Notes under the pieces: generated by a model | Told to the model about the DNA's origin: nothing | Databases searched by the model: none | Seen by the model: the letters and a program-made list of their open reading frames with translations, nothing else | Part shown: positions 11,456-22,498 of the stretch, piece after piece | Numbering within the stretch: the stretch's first letter is position 1 | Layout: every line of letters starts with the position of its first letter | NCBI GenBank assembly: GCA_015345905.1 | Contig: JADDTR010000028.1 | Coordinates: 124,001 to 188,000 of the forward strand | DNA length: 64,000 bases | From: Aotearoamyces nothofagi | Lineage: Eukaryota > Ascomycota > Leotiomycetes > Leotiales > Tympanidaceae | Reading direction: 5' to 3' | Position numbers and translations under genes: made by a program

Positions 11456-11971
11456 TGAAGCCATAGATAGCTTCAACCTTTGTATGAGAGATGAGTGACC
11501 AACCAAAAATAAAATTTATCAAAAGAAAAACCTACAACAGTAGGTATTCGCTGGTGAAACGTAGATAATAGTCTGTGTAGCAGTAGGCAAAGCAATACGA
11601 AGAATACTTCTTGGGGACCCCCTCCTATATAAGGTCCATAAGGGAATCGTCGGTGAGCCTCTGGGCATTCGGCGAAATGACTGGGGGACATGGAAGTATA
11701 TATTCAGGAACATGGAACTATATACACGTGACTAGGCGCATGCGCCCAAGCTCCAACTACACCCCATTTCTTACCCGGCATTCCCGACGTTGGGATTCCG
11801 GCATCGTGACAAGTAAATACAATGAATATAAGCCTTTAAAGCTTTGCTGCCTTAGGCTATAACACAGCTTCAGTTTTAGCCCCCTCCGGCAGAAGGCGGC
11901 CGGTCAGCTGCTTATACCTCCTTAAAACACCCGATCTTTCGCAGGGTAAAAGCACATTCATTTAGGTAAAG
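11456..11971. other. intergenic region with copy A of a dispersed repeat
   Basis: Region between the SDR stop and the transcription factor start. The segment 11613-11780 resembles 16818-16965 (see the repeat entries). A TTAGGC-like purine-rich stretch follows. No gene. Confidence 0.4.
11613..11780 (+). repeat. dispersed repeat, copy A
   Basis: Shares ordered blocks with copy B at 16818-16965: CTCCTATATAAGGTCCATAAGGG versus CTCCTATTTAAGGTTCCGTAAGGG, then GCATTCGGCGA versus ACATTCGACGG, then ACACGTG, then CTTACCCGGC, at similar spacing and in the same orientation. I see no terminal inverted repeats or coding capacity. It may be a decayed non-autonomous element or a duplicated promoter piece. 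Confidence 0.4.
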
Positions 11972-14635
11972 ATGACAGACTATACAGAGAGCCGTCCACT
12001 CCGGACGTCTTGCGATATCTGTAGGCGTATGAAGGTTAGGAAGTACCTATGTTGCAGACTCTATAAAGTCACTAAACTCTATTTCAATACAGGTTAAATG
12101 TGAGCGGCAAGATGTATATAATGTGTGCAGCTACTGTCAAGCCAAGGGTATACCTTGCCACACGGAGACGATCACGAGGGAGAGGCCTCCAGTAAAGCGA
12201 AGCAGGTAATTAATCTATAGATCTTCTGCTTCAGCCCCTTTCCCTGACCTAGCTAGGCGCGAGTATCTTTCTGACATGGCGGGCCGTATTGAGCGGATGG
12301 AAGCCGTAATCCACACGTCAGGGCTTAATCGTGCTAAGTCCCCCGATGATACTAGAGCTCAGAGAGAGAACGAGCAGTTCACTAACAGACTATCAACGCT
12401 GGTCGTGGATGATTCCGGAGAATCTGATTTTTGGGGTATGCTCGACCGCTCATAGTCGTACTTGTACAACGATGGCCGCAATATTGGCTCACATGATCTG
12501 CTAGGTCCTTCGTCCGCCTTTTCACTGTTTTCAAGTCAAGGACTAAAATGGGTTTCGGACAAGACTGGCGTTGATGACGTCCAAGGCCTTTTGGAGAGCA
12601 TTACTGGAAGATGCCATTCTCCAAAGTTTGTCGATCTCTGCAGTTCTGGTACGCTACGTAACCCGCTTCCTGCACGAATATATGCAGATGGCTACGTAGA
12701 GCGTGAGTTACTCTAAGGTTGTGCTCAAGTGAGTCTACTGAATCTACCAGGCTTCTTCCAGTCGTTCAATCGCTTCATTCCTTTGTTCGACTACAAAGCG
12801 TTCATGAAGTTGTACGAGAGGCAATATTCTTCGACTCGGGCCGATCATCCCGAGGGTACAGCTTGGTATGCTGCACTCAACATCGTCTTGGCCATGGGAA
12901 GCAGGGCTTCTGCAACCAGTATAAGAGGTCTTGCAGCCGACTTAGCGAAGACGCAGAACAACACTGCTGATCTGAGCGTATTTTGGAGCAGCTTCAGGAA
13001 TGTATGCAGCGTCTATGTTAAGTTACTGTGTGCCTCTCACAGCCTTCTCGCAGTCCAAGCACTTATCGCTACGGTAGCTACAGTGATATCCGCATTTAGA
13101 AGGGCTATGCTGACATAAAACCTAGAGTTTTTGTCTTGAGAGCATACTCGATACTCAATCTGCTTATATAGTACTCTCCGGAGCCATACAATTAGCATAC
13201 TCTATTGGATTGCACCGAGAGTTGACTATATCTCCGGACAATGTAGTACTGTCTACAGAAGTCAGACAGCGGCAAGCTGTATTCTGGATACTATATGCTT
13301 TCGAAAAGAATTCGAGTCTTTGTACGGGACGTCCATCGACCATCAGAGACGACGATATCACTGTACCATTACCACAGCCGGGTCACAGATTCGATTGCGC
13401 GCCGATTGGTCAAGACAAGATGGGCTACTTCTACAGACTTGTTGTTTTGAGCAGAATACAGAGTAGAATTTACACCGAGCTCTACTCCGCTCATGCGCAA
13501 CGAGGGTCTACAAGCGACAGATTGAGAACCGTTGCTATACTAGATCGAAAATTGCAAGAGTGGTGCCTCGATGTTCCTTTGAGCATTAGACCTGGAGAGC
13601 CAATTACTTGCCCACTCGAAGAAGGAGCTGCCGCTGCAATGTTGCACTTTTGGCATCATAACTGCATTCTGGCTGTTCATCGCTCGCCCTTGCACTCGGC
13701 ATTGTGGACTGCAAACCCCAATCGCTTCCATATTGCTGTGCAAGGGAACACCGAGATACGAGAGCTTGTTCATTCTAGTCGTGGCTACTGTGCAGAATCA
13801 GCTCGAAATACTGCCCAAGTATTAAAGTATTTGCTTCTGCAGCATAGGACTTGCCCATCAGTATTAACACAGTAAGCCTCCCAACCTTCTACTTGCGCTT
13901 TATAGTTTTGCTAAGTATTACTGTATACATTAGCTGACGCGAGTAAGCATGAATCTGTATTATCCATTTAGTGCGTTCGTAACTCTGTTCGCCAACGCCC
14001 TCCAGAATCCGTTGCAGACCACTATGGAGGCAGATCAAGACTTGATGGAGACTCTTATGCGGTTTTTTACACCGGATCAGGATGGCGAAGACCACCCCAC
14101 ATTGGTAGGAGCAAAAAGGTTGTTTGAGGCTTTGAGAAGTATTCTCTGCAAGTTCTTAGAAAAAGTTCGATATGACAGTAGAGCACCAAAGCCTTCGTGT
14201 GGGGATTATTCAACGTTGATGAACCAGTCAGGAAGTGTGAGTCTTGACCCCTAATCTCGCCTATCCACTATTTGATCTCATTGATAGATAATATTTCTCT
14301 CACTACTTGCTCAATACCACGCGACGAATATCATAAATCCTTTGAACCTGACTAACACTTTCTAATAGCTATCTGGCACAAACATCATACAGTCCGAAAT
14401 CCAAGCTGCGCAAGAGATTGCCTTGCCTGAATTTACGTACAACAATCAGGGCTCGAGTGCGAATTGGGACGGCCCCTACTATACGCCAACTGCACAAAGT
14501 CTCCCAATCAACCCTGTCCCCACTGACCTAGCTTGGGACGAATTTGCTCTGTGGCCTCATTTCGATATTTCGGATTTTCCATTCGATGCATCTTACCAGT
14601 GGGACGGACAATCTACATCTGGACCAAGCATGTAA
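11972..14635 (+). CDS. fungal Zn2Cys6 transcription factor with MHR domain
   Basis: Eight exons (11972-12034, 12093-12205, 12257-12435, 12505-12702, 12751-13073, 13126-13871, 13948-14236, 14369-14635) give 725 residues. The N terminus has the binuclear zinc cluster Cys14-X2-Cys17-X6-Cys24-X8-Cys33-X2-Cys36-X6-Cys43. A linker follows, then the fungal-specific middle homology region with GAIQLAYSIGLHR and RRQAVFWILYAFEKNSSLCTG-type sequence, and an acidic, aromatic C terminus resembling an activation domain (DEFALWPHFDISDFPF). The seventh exon needs an AAG acceptor (13945-13947) ten bases after a perfect CTGAC branch site; CAG or TAG choices hit stops. Position between an SDR and a quinone reductase suggests a pathway-specific regulator. 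Target genes are inferred only. Confidence 0.85.
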
Positions 14636-15613
14636 AGATAGAAAATTTTCTACAGTGATGACGGATTTTCAAATCAGTATAGTATAATACACGAATTGGA
14701 TTAGATCGAAGCTTTTCGATAATCCTTAGCTATTCCGCCCTGTCATAAAGAAAGATATATTAGGCATGGGCAACGAGGTATCGAACAATCTAATAAGCTT
14801 CCAAAAAAAAATAAAAAAAATAAAAACACGACAACTACTTCGACTTGCTTTTATCCTATACACAAGTCCCAGCCAGTCAGTGAGTTAATGCAGTGGAGTT
14901 AATGCCATAGGCAGTAGTGGGAGCCACCTCAAGTGGAATTCCCAACAACGTGTAACCTAAGCCTTTAAGCATCAATCATACAAAACACCACAGCCCATTA
15001 ACTACGTGTACAATTGCTACAGGTGTGCCTTCAATTTTGAAAACAACCTCGATTTTTATATAATAGTGGGTCGGAGGACTTAGAGCACTTATGTCCCGGC
15101 AGCTAAGACTACGAGCGGGTTAAACAGGAAGTTGAACCCAAAATAGTGGGTCGGAGGATGGGATAACTTACAGGATGTCTCCGATAGCGAAGACTCGGGG
15201 CGGGTTAGACGGGGAGTTGATCTCCATAATAGTGGGTCGGAGGATGGGGTAACTTATGTTCCGGTAGCCCCTCAAAGCGTAGGCGTAAATATCTTGTGTC
15301 CGATACGTTTACGCCTTGTCTTGTCATACGTTTTGTTATATGTTTTCGGTGTGATTTGAAGGGCTGGTCTTATTACGGCGACAAGTCTCCCGGTCCTAAG
15401 GTGGCTATTCAATGATCTTGCCCTAGATTGCCTCGAGTTCATGCTACCTAGCTCTTCTATCAAGCTCTTAACTCATGGTCGCTGACGAATCCCTCGCCGT
15501 TATATAGAGGACGATAAATATATATAACGAGATGCCAGAACTTTTCTAAAGAATTGAAGACACCAGGGCTCACTGTTACCAGATATTTAGAATTCTACAT
15601 CACCGTTGCCAAG
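14636..15613. promoter_or_regulatory. upstream region of the quinone reductase
   Basis: Nearly 1 kb between the regulator stop and the reductase start. It contains A-rich runs at about 14800-14826, the 80-bp tandem repeats described separately, and an AT-rich last 100 bp with TATATATAA at about 15519-15528, roughly 90 bp before the start codon, a plausible TATA element. Confidence 0.4.
15062..15270 (+). repeat. diverged tandem repeat array, unit about 80-86 bp, 2.5 copies
   Basis: The core AATAGTGGGTCGGAGGA occurs at 15062, 15142 and 15228. The units also share a later block, GAGCGGGTTAAACAGGAAGTTGA versus the same with single changes, and TTATGTCCCGGCAGC versus TTATGTTCCGGTAGC. Each core contains a CGG triplet of the kind bound by Zn2Cys6 proteins, and a regulator of that class lies next door. 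The array sits 350-550 bp upstream of the quinone reductase start. Binding is an inference. Confidence 0.6.
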
Positions 15614-16414
15614 ATGAAGGTCTTGATTGTTTTTGCCCATCCCGAGCCACAATCGCTTAATCATGCCCTTCTTCGGGTCGCAGTCGACGAGTTGGAGGCC
15701 GAAGGCAACGAGGTCCAGGTTTCCGATCTATATGCCATGCAATGGAAGAGTCAAATCGATCGTGCTGACTTCTCCTACCTCCCATCAGACGATCCCCTCA
15801 GAGTAGCTTTTGCGTCGTTCGAGGCGACTTCATCGAATACGCTCACCGACGACGTCAAGTCAGAGCAAGAAAAGCTTCTCTGGGCGGACACAGTGATCTT
15901 ACAATTTCCACTCTGGTGGTATATGATGCCCGCCATCCTGAAAGGCTGGGTTGACAGAGTCTACTCCGCTGGATTTGCATACGTTGTCGGAGAGTGCACC
16001 AACGAACGTTGGTACGACCGATACGGAGAGGGAAAACTATCTGGCAAGCGTGCTATGTTGGTGGTGACAATTGGAGGCTGGAAGGAACACTACTCTCCTC
16101 GAGGCATCTGTGGTCCCATCGACGATGTCCTCTACCCTATTAATCATGGGATGCTCTATTATACTGGCTTTGATGTTCTACCACCGTTCGTTGCGTATCA
16201 TGTCCATCGAACAGACGAGCAGGCTTTTAGCGTCATGGCTGAAGAACTTCGCCACAGGATGCGGACCATTGCTATCACAAAGCCGATTCCGTATCGTCCT
16301 CAAAATAATGGGGATTATGAGATCCCGAGCTTGACATTACGACCGGGAGTTGAGAAAACTCATGCCACAGGTTTCGCTCTTCACAGTCGCACTGCAGAAG
16401 GAGATGAATTATAA
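15614..16414 (+). CDS. flavodoxin-fold NAD(P)H quinone reductase
   Basis: A single exon encodes 266 residues. The start MKVLIVFAHPEPQSLNHALL is the classical FMN/FAD phosphate-binding segment of the NQO1/MdaB/Kef-accessory family. It is followed by WADTVILQFPLWWYMMPAILKGW, DRVYSAGFAY and a glycine-rich VVTIGGWKEHYSP region, all family hallmarks. Such enzymes reduce quinones or related electrophiles by two electrons with NAD(P)H, usually in the cytosol. The frame is open upstream but starts with TTG, so the ATG at 15614 is used. There are no introns, unlike the two neighbours. It follows the Zn2Cys6 regulator on the same strand, behind a tandem repeat array, and probably belongs to the same small detoxification-type unit. 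Confidence 0.88.
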   Translation: MKVLIVFAHPEPQSLNHALLRVAVDELEAEGNEVQVSDLYAMQWKSQIDRADFSYLPSDDPLRVAFASFEATSSNTLTDDVKSEQEKLLWADTVILQFPLWWYMMPAILKGWVDRVYSAGFAYVVGECTNERWYDRYGEGKLSGKRAMLVVTIGGWKEHYSPRGICGPIDDVLYPINHGMLYYTGFDVLPPFVAYHVHRTDEQAFSVMAEELRHRMRTIAITKPIPYRPQNNGDYEIPSLTLRPGVEKTHATGFALHSRTAEGDEL

Positions 16415-17322
16415 AATAGAGTATTCCAAGCCGTATAATTCAGGTATCTAGAACAAACCACAAGATAAGGCTTGTACGACAACGTGAGCTGGCAGCAGGA
16501 ATTTTTCGAGGCTCCATGAGAATGAAGGCTGTATATAATGGCAATCATATCCGTCGTAGATAGGAGTTCCCTGCTCAACCTAATATAGGATTTCCAACCT
16601 ACTAAGTGGCGTGCAACGTCCTCAGCTTGCCATTTGTGACAACTCTAAATCGTTTGAATATATCACAAATAGTATCAGAAATGGCTACTGTATCTGAAAA
16701 CAATCACAACTGGGCCAGAACAACCGCAATCCAGACTTTAGATCTCACTAACGTGCACACTAGTAGACTACGGTATATCAAGTAATACTAAGACTAATTC
16801 TTGATGATTCCCACCAAGGGGAACTCCTCCTATTTAAGGTTCCGTAAGGGCAGTACAAGTGCAGCTCTAGACATTCGACGGAGACTCGGTAAATGAGATA
16901 CTCGGCAATGTGCGAGTACATGCATGTGATCTTAGACACGTGCCTTTCCCTTGCGCTTACCCGGCGCTGCACCATTACAATAAGATATAAAAGGGAGTTT
17001 AAAAAGTAAGTACTATTACTGTTAAAAAACAATAGCTATAACAAGTTGTTAAATATATATCAAGATGATAGCTGCAGATCACGTGACCGAAGTATATCAT
17101 TATCACTAGTGCGCTCTTACTAGTGACATCATTGACGCATCTAGGAAAACAAGCTTTTGCCATGCTTTGTAGTGTTAAATTAGGGCGGATTAATCCCCGC
17201 ATCTCTAAACTCAGGTCCAGTTCAGGGATTTTATTTTCCCTAATGTCTTTCTCAAGAGGTCAATCATTCATGAAAGACTGATCAAATTCTTACCTCTCTT
17301 TCAAGTCACCAGCAAGGAGATC
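16415..17322. other. intergenic region with copy B of the dispersed repeat
   Basis: AT-rich region between the quinone reductase and tok1. It contains copy B of the repeat (16818-16965). A longer polypurine/pyrimidine run precedes the tok1 start. No gene is visible. Confidence 0.4.
16818..16965 (+). repeat. dispersed repeat, copy B
   Basis: Diverged partner of the segment at 11613-11780, in direct orientation. The pair brackets the transcription factor and the quinone reductase. Similarity is strongest over about 70 bp at the left end and then persists as short blocks (ACACGTG, CTTACCCGGC). Compared by eye only. Confidence 0.4.
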
Positions 17323-19674
17323 ATGGCGGCTCACGCCCCAGAATCCCAAGAGCAAGTGATCCGAACAGACGGCTCTGCCCCTCCCCCAACCGCATCTAGC
17401 AGACATCTAACGGCCCATGAAAATCAAGAAAACGATAATACGGTAAACAAGGCCAACAATCACAACCACAAAGATGACAAAGATGTGGAGAACAAGGACG
17501 ACGACGGCGATATCCTGGACGATGGGAAGGCCGGCGAAGAATATTACATGCCCATACATATCTGGTATGCTTCGATAGTGTTCCCGTTGTGTGCCGGCTG
17601 CTTTGGGCCCATGGCATCGGCCTTTGCTCTTGCTGCTTTGGCGGAAGATTGGAGGGCATATGATGTGGTGCTGCAGGCGGATGATATGTTGGTGGGTACC
17701 AATGTGAAGGATCCGAAATGGCGAGTCCAGTCATTTGTTGCTTCTTAAATCCTTCCCTTATACCTCTGGCTTTGTAGCTTCACGAGCCGGAAAACTTCAA
17801 ACCCCATCTAATCACTTGGTCTTGAACGATGGGCTTTCCTTGTTGGATTGCACATTCCACCACTTAATGCTTTACCAGTTCCTCTATTCTTACAATTCCT
17901 CTCTATCTATAGCACTGTCTAATATATTTCTTCCATTACCAAGAGTTCTATCCAGTCTACAAAATATAATCTTCTCCAGCTAACCTCCTCATGCAGGCTT
18001 CTAGCCCTGACCGCTTTATCCTTTGCCCTTTCCCTCGTTGCCAATATCTCCCTCCTCCTCTCTATGGCAAACCGCCTGCCATTCCGAATATCCCAACCCA
18101 TCACTATCCTCTCCTTCCTCACCAGCTCTATCATCTTCATTGTTATCACCACCTTGACAAGCCAAACCCTCTTATCTCAACTTATAGGAGGTCAACCTGT
18201 CAATTTATCCGCCCCATTCTTCTACGCGTGTCTGTCGGCCGGGATTTCCCTCTTGCTTTCTTTGTTTCTTAGCTTCACCTGCTTCTATGCAAGTGTCCGC
18301 CACCAATTCCCCCAGGACCTATCCGTCACTCTCACTCTCCCCCAACGCACCCTGATGGGCCAATCGTTGGGATTCATCGTATACCTCATTGCAGGCGCCG
18401 CCATCTTCTCGGCCATTGAAGATTGGAAATTTACCGACGGAATCTACTGGGCGACCGTCACTCTCCTTACCATTGGATACGGCGACATTGTACCGGCTAC
18501 CCATGCTGGGAGAAGTCTCATTATTTTGTATGCTACGGCGGGGATTGTCATGATTGGAATGGTCGTCGGATCCATCGCGACGCTCGTGCTAGACCGCGGA
18601 GCCAAGAAAATGTTCACGAGGATGACACTTACAACTCGTGAGAGGAAACGTCAAGGCCTAACCCGACAGCAGCCTGATGACGAACTTCCTAGCAGCTCCA
18701 GATCCCATATTGACTCCCGCTCGCACCATGAGCGCATTGCCGACGAAAGAGCAGAGTTCGCCCTCATGCGCGAGGTGCAATCCATCGTGTCCTCTCGCCA
18801 ACAAAACATAGTCATTGCCATCTCCACCCTGGCGCTATTCATGCTCTGGCTACTAGGCGCTCTCGTCTTCTACTCAACCGAAAAGGCGTCGCAGGGCTGG
18901 TCCTACTTCGACGCAGTGTACTTTGTTTGGATCACCTTGCTGACGGTCGGCTACGGGGATTTCGAAGTATCATCGCCAGCCGGGAAAGCAATATTCGTGT
19001 TTTGGGTCTTCCTCGCAGTACCGACCATGACAATCCTGATCGCATCCATGGGCGCAACCTTCCTCATGGCCGTCAAGGCCGCTATCCACAAGATCGATGA
19101 ATTTGTGGTCCTCCCCCACGAGAGCGGCAACAAGGACTCCTATCTTAATAAGATGCACAAGATAGGCAAGCTGAAAGCCAAGGCTAAGTTCGGCTCTCAC
19201 CTGCACCGCCTAGGTCTGGTGATGCACAAGGACGGTCACGAGCGCCACTGGCATCCCGTACACGGCGAGGGCATCCGAAACCCGGACACGGGAGTAGTGC
19301 ACCACGACCACCGCCTCAAGCACGCCGCACTATCAGACAAGGAAAAAGGCACCCACGAAGATCTTTTATACCAAATAGCGCGCGAGATCCGCGAGCTAAT
19401 ACCGCGGGTATCACAGGCAAAAGGACGGAAGTATACTTATAATGAGTGGACGAAGTATATCTATCTTTTAAATCATGATGCTCCTAAAAAGGATCATATT
19501 AGCACAGCCAACTGGAACTGGCTGGATGACTCGAGCCCGTTGTTTCGGGGAAAGAACGAGACCGAGTGGATTTTGGAGAGGCTGAGTCTGAGGTTAGAGC
19601 AGGAGTTGAAGAAGGCAACCCGAGGGAGGGATGAAGGGAGAGGTATTACGGAGGGCGATGTGGATGAGGAATGA
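17323..19674 (+). CDS. tok1: outward-rectifying two-pore potassium channel Tok1
   Basis: Two exons (17323-17720 and 17997-19674) encode 691 residues. An Asp/Asn/His-rich N terminus is followed by four hydrophobic helices, then the first pore loop with TIGYGD at about 291-296, and the second pore loop with TVGYGD at about 449-454, between helices: the 8-helix, two-pore layout of fungal TOK channels. A basic His/Lys-rich cytosolic tail follows. TOK channels release K+ across the plasma membrane on depolarisation. The joined reading DPKWLLALTALSFALSLVAN needs a GC donor (17721, GCGAGT) with a CAG acceptor at 17994-17996 and a CTAAC branch site, making a 276-nt GC-AG intron. No GT donor restores the helix. 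A start at 18064 would lose the first helices. Confidence 0.92.
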
Positions 19675-20506
19675 TATAGCTAAGGCGATATAGCGATTGT
19701 AGCCCTTAGGGTAGCGCTCGTGTCCGCGTACAGGACAGAGTAGCGCAGACTCGAGAACGGCTCACCTTGCGGCTGAGGAAGCTATCTGCTCGGTTTCATA
19801 ACGTATATCTTGGGGGAGTAGTTCGTCAACTCACTACCTCGGGTGTCTCCTGGCACCCGTGTGGAGAGCCAGCTTGACCCCTATCGCTAGAATACCCCGC
19901 TCTCCGGCTAGAGAGTTCCGCACGACCAGGAGCCAAACGACTTCGTAGCGCAATTGCTCGTGCATCGATAGACCACGTGGCGTTGGCTCAGCCTGCTCGG
20001 CCCTCAGGGCCATAAGCTTTGAAACTTGATGGGGCCTGATCTCTGAATCACGTCCGTCTTTCGTAGTATGATACCCCTAAGGCTGCACCGAGGCTGCCCC
20101 CGAGGCTATCCCATGAACGACAGGCTTTGCTAGAGAGGTCATGATTATGCCCCGCTGGAAGTCAATTCCAGTAGACAGGGTAATAGGCCATGTATAGTAG
20201 ACACTTTCGATGGTTGTATTATAAGTGTTTAATGACCCCGATATAAGGTACAATGATCTGTTCCTCAATGTATACTCCTGTATTTGAACAAGAATATCAA
20301 CCTCAAATAAAGGCAGCGAGAGAAGTTCAGGCTAGTCTAAAGATGTATTAGAATATCTATAAGTTACTCTAAAATATACATATATAAAATACAAAAAATG
20401 CACAAAATGGCAAAATAAATCGTCCTTTTAAGTCACAGCATAATTCATGATACCAAGACCAGCTGACGGTACCATTTTGAAAATATTATAGTTCTATGAT
20501 ACATGA
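19675..20506. other. intergenic region with a GC-richer block of unknown origin
   Basis: About 19700-20190 is GC-richer than the flanks, followed by a very AT-rich segment to 20420. The block is unlike the neighbouring 3' regions and resembles the composition of a decayed repeat, but I find no terminal repeats, target duplication or reading frame. It lies between the convergent tok1 and fmt1 genes. Confidence 0.3.
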
Positions 20507-21778
20507 TTAAAGGAGGTCCCATGCCAGTAGGCTTCCTAAAAAGATGTTATCGCTGATTGGAGATCCGCGTACATTACTTTCTTCTTCTCCTCCATCCCCA
20601 TTGCCATTGCCATCTCCAAACAGTGCTTTGGTAGCGCTTATCCTCTTCCCATCTACAACGACGGACTTAACCAGCAACGCTGATCCTCCCTTCGTAGCCA
20701 CTACCACTCCGTGCCCATTTTCACTCATCATCGGCACCGACTTAACAGTGCCATCGTGTGCAACCATTCGTAGAGGTCTTATCCTGCTGTTAGGATTCTC
20801 CTTAGTTTTGAAGAACTGGGCTATCTCTGACGGATACGGGATAGCATGTAGGTCTTGGAAAATCATACGCTTCCTAGTGTCGTCCGGGAGGACTATGACG
20901 CTCCAGACTTTTCCGAGCACGCGGTCGTACCGAAGAATATCGTGGGCATCTTGGGTGGCAAAGTTGATATGGCGATCCTCGGGAGTGATTTTTGGGGCAT
21001 GTCTTATAGGATGATCAGGTGGAAGTGTGCTTGGTAAGTCTCCGCTTGGTCTGACTCCCGGGACGAAGACTCTTGCCCTGATGCCTTGAACAAGGAGACC
21101 TGCTCCTTTCGGAGAGATGAACTGGAGAAGTTCCTGGTAGGTGCATTGTCCTCGATTAGGAATCTCTAGGCCTGGAGTCTGCGCTAATATTGAGCCGTGG
21201 TCAAATTTCTCCGGGTGCAGAGTCTGCAGCGTCACGCCGGTATGTGTTTCTCCAGCCAGCAGAGTATGCTGAAGTGGAGCAGGCCCTCGGAAGTCAGGCA
21301 GTATTGAGGGATGGACGTTAATCCCGCCATACTCTGCGCTTTTTAGGATCCGTGGAGGTACGAATAAACCAAAAGAGACGGCTATGATCAAATTAATAGG
21401 TTCGCCATCGGGGCATGGTAAGGTCCATCTCGTAAAAGTGTCTCTCTGGTGTATGCGGAGGCCGAGGCTTTGAGCAGTAGTTTTGATGGGAACTTCGCGA
21501 ATTGTTTTCATGCCCCGTCCGCTGGGTTTCCCGGGACGGCATAGGACGTCGACTGAGGCTATTAATTGGGGATTTTGAACGTGCTCCTTATGTACTGCTT
21601 GCAAGGAAGCACAGCTGAACTCATCTGACCCGCAGAATAGAATTCGTAAGGGCTTTTGTTTTGATGCTCCGGCGTCATATATATTGCCATATAGACGCCG
21701 TTGGCAAGCTACAAGTGGATGGTACACGCGATAGTGTCTTTTGAGCAAGCTCGTGACGCGTTGAAACAAAGTGCTCAT
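20507..21778 (-). CDS. fmt1: mitochondrial methionyl-tRNA formyltransferase
   Basis: An intronless 423-residue gene. A basic N terminus rich in Arg and Ser looks like a mitochondrial presequence (about residues 1-40). The formyltransferase domain follows, with LRILFCGSDEFSCASL, DVLCRPGKPSGRGMK, and the catalytic segment GGINVHPSILPDFRG with Asn, His and Asp in their usual order, then PLQHTLLAGETHTGVTLQ. The C-terminal domain has EDRHINFATQDAHDILR and a substrate-positioning end ISATKALFGDG. The enzyme formylates initiator Met-tRNA for mitochondrial translation, using 10-formyl-tetrahydrofolate. A GNGNGDGG low-complexity insertion near the C terminus is unremarkable. It is divergent from ccz1 with 720 bp between starts. 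Confidence 0.93.
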   Translation of the reverse strand: MSTLFQRVTSLLKRHYRVYHPLVACQRRLYGNIYDAGASKQKPLRILFCGSDEFSCASLQAVHKEHVQNPQLIASVDVLCRPGKPSGRGMKTIREVPIKTTAQSLGLRIHQRDTFTRWTLPCPDGEPINLIIAVSFGLFVPPRILKSAEYGGINVHPSILPDFRGPAPLQHTLLAGETHTGVTLQTLHPEKFDHGSILAQTPGLEIPNRGQCTYQELLQFISPKGAGLLVQGIRARVFVPGVRPSGDLPSTLPPDHPIRHAPKITPEDRHINFATQDAHDILRYDRVLGKVWSVIVLPDDTRKRMIFQDLHAIPYPSEIAQFFKTKENPNSRIRPLRMVAHDGTVKSVPMMSENGHGVVVATKGGSALLVKSVVVDGKRISATKALFGDGNGNGDGGEEESNVRGSPISDNIFLGSLLAWDLL

Positions 21779-22498
21779 GATGAGGCCGTTAATGACGAAT
21801 CTATCAGAGCGAAGTTCCTGAACTCAGAATGATCAAGGCCCCATAACACCAAGCTCCAGTATAGAGAGTTCTTCTGACGCTGAAGGCCTGTGGAATAGCC
21901 GCTAAACCCAAAGTTCTCGCGTGGTAGGAGACAGGTACAATGTTACTCCTAAGGTGCTACAATACACAAATCGGTGCGACGCAATTGTGGTCTGGGTGTG
22001 AGAAGATTCTGAGTGGTGAGGATGAGTGCTGCTCCTTATAATATTGCCTCTATCGTAATAGAGCTTTGGGACTTAAGGACGCGTTACGAAACAAGGCTTT
22101 GCACAGCCGCGAAGGACAACGATAGTACGCAAGTGATGTATCATGTCACAATTGCTTCCAGCGAAGAAATGCGACCTAAGGAAACAAAATTGCCCAATAC
22201 AGAGTCTTTAGTGCCCAGTTCTTCTAGAAGATATTTCTCGGTTTTGTTATAATTGATATCATGTGACTTCGAATTCCGTTAACCGACCCGCTACCACAGC
22301 TCTCCAGGATCCCTGTAACACCGATAAGTTGGAGATCTACTCTCCAGATCACACTCACACTCGCACGCGAGGACGTCAACGGCTTCCCTGTCATAGTCCA
22401 TGAACGCAAAAGCTAGTTAACATTACCCAGCCCCTTCATTTGCCAGCCTTCATATCTGTGAATGCGTTGGCATCGTCTGTAGCTAATATGACGATGAG
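21779..22498. promoter_or_regulatory. divergent upstream region of fmt1 and ccz1
   Basis: 720 bp between two divergent starts. An upstream ATG at 22488 opens a 14-codon frame that overlaps the ccz1 start (see findings). No other element is evident. Confidence 0.4.
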
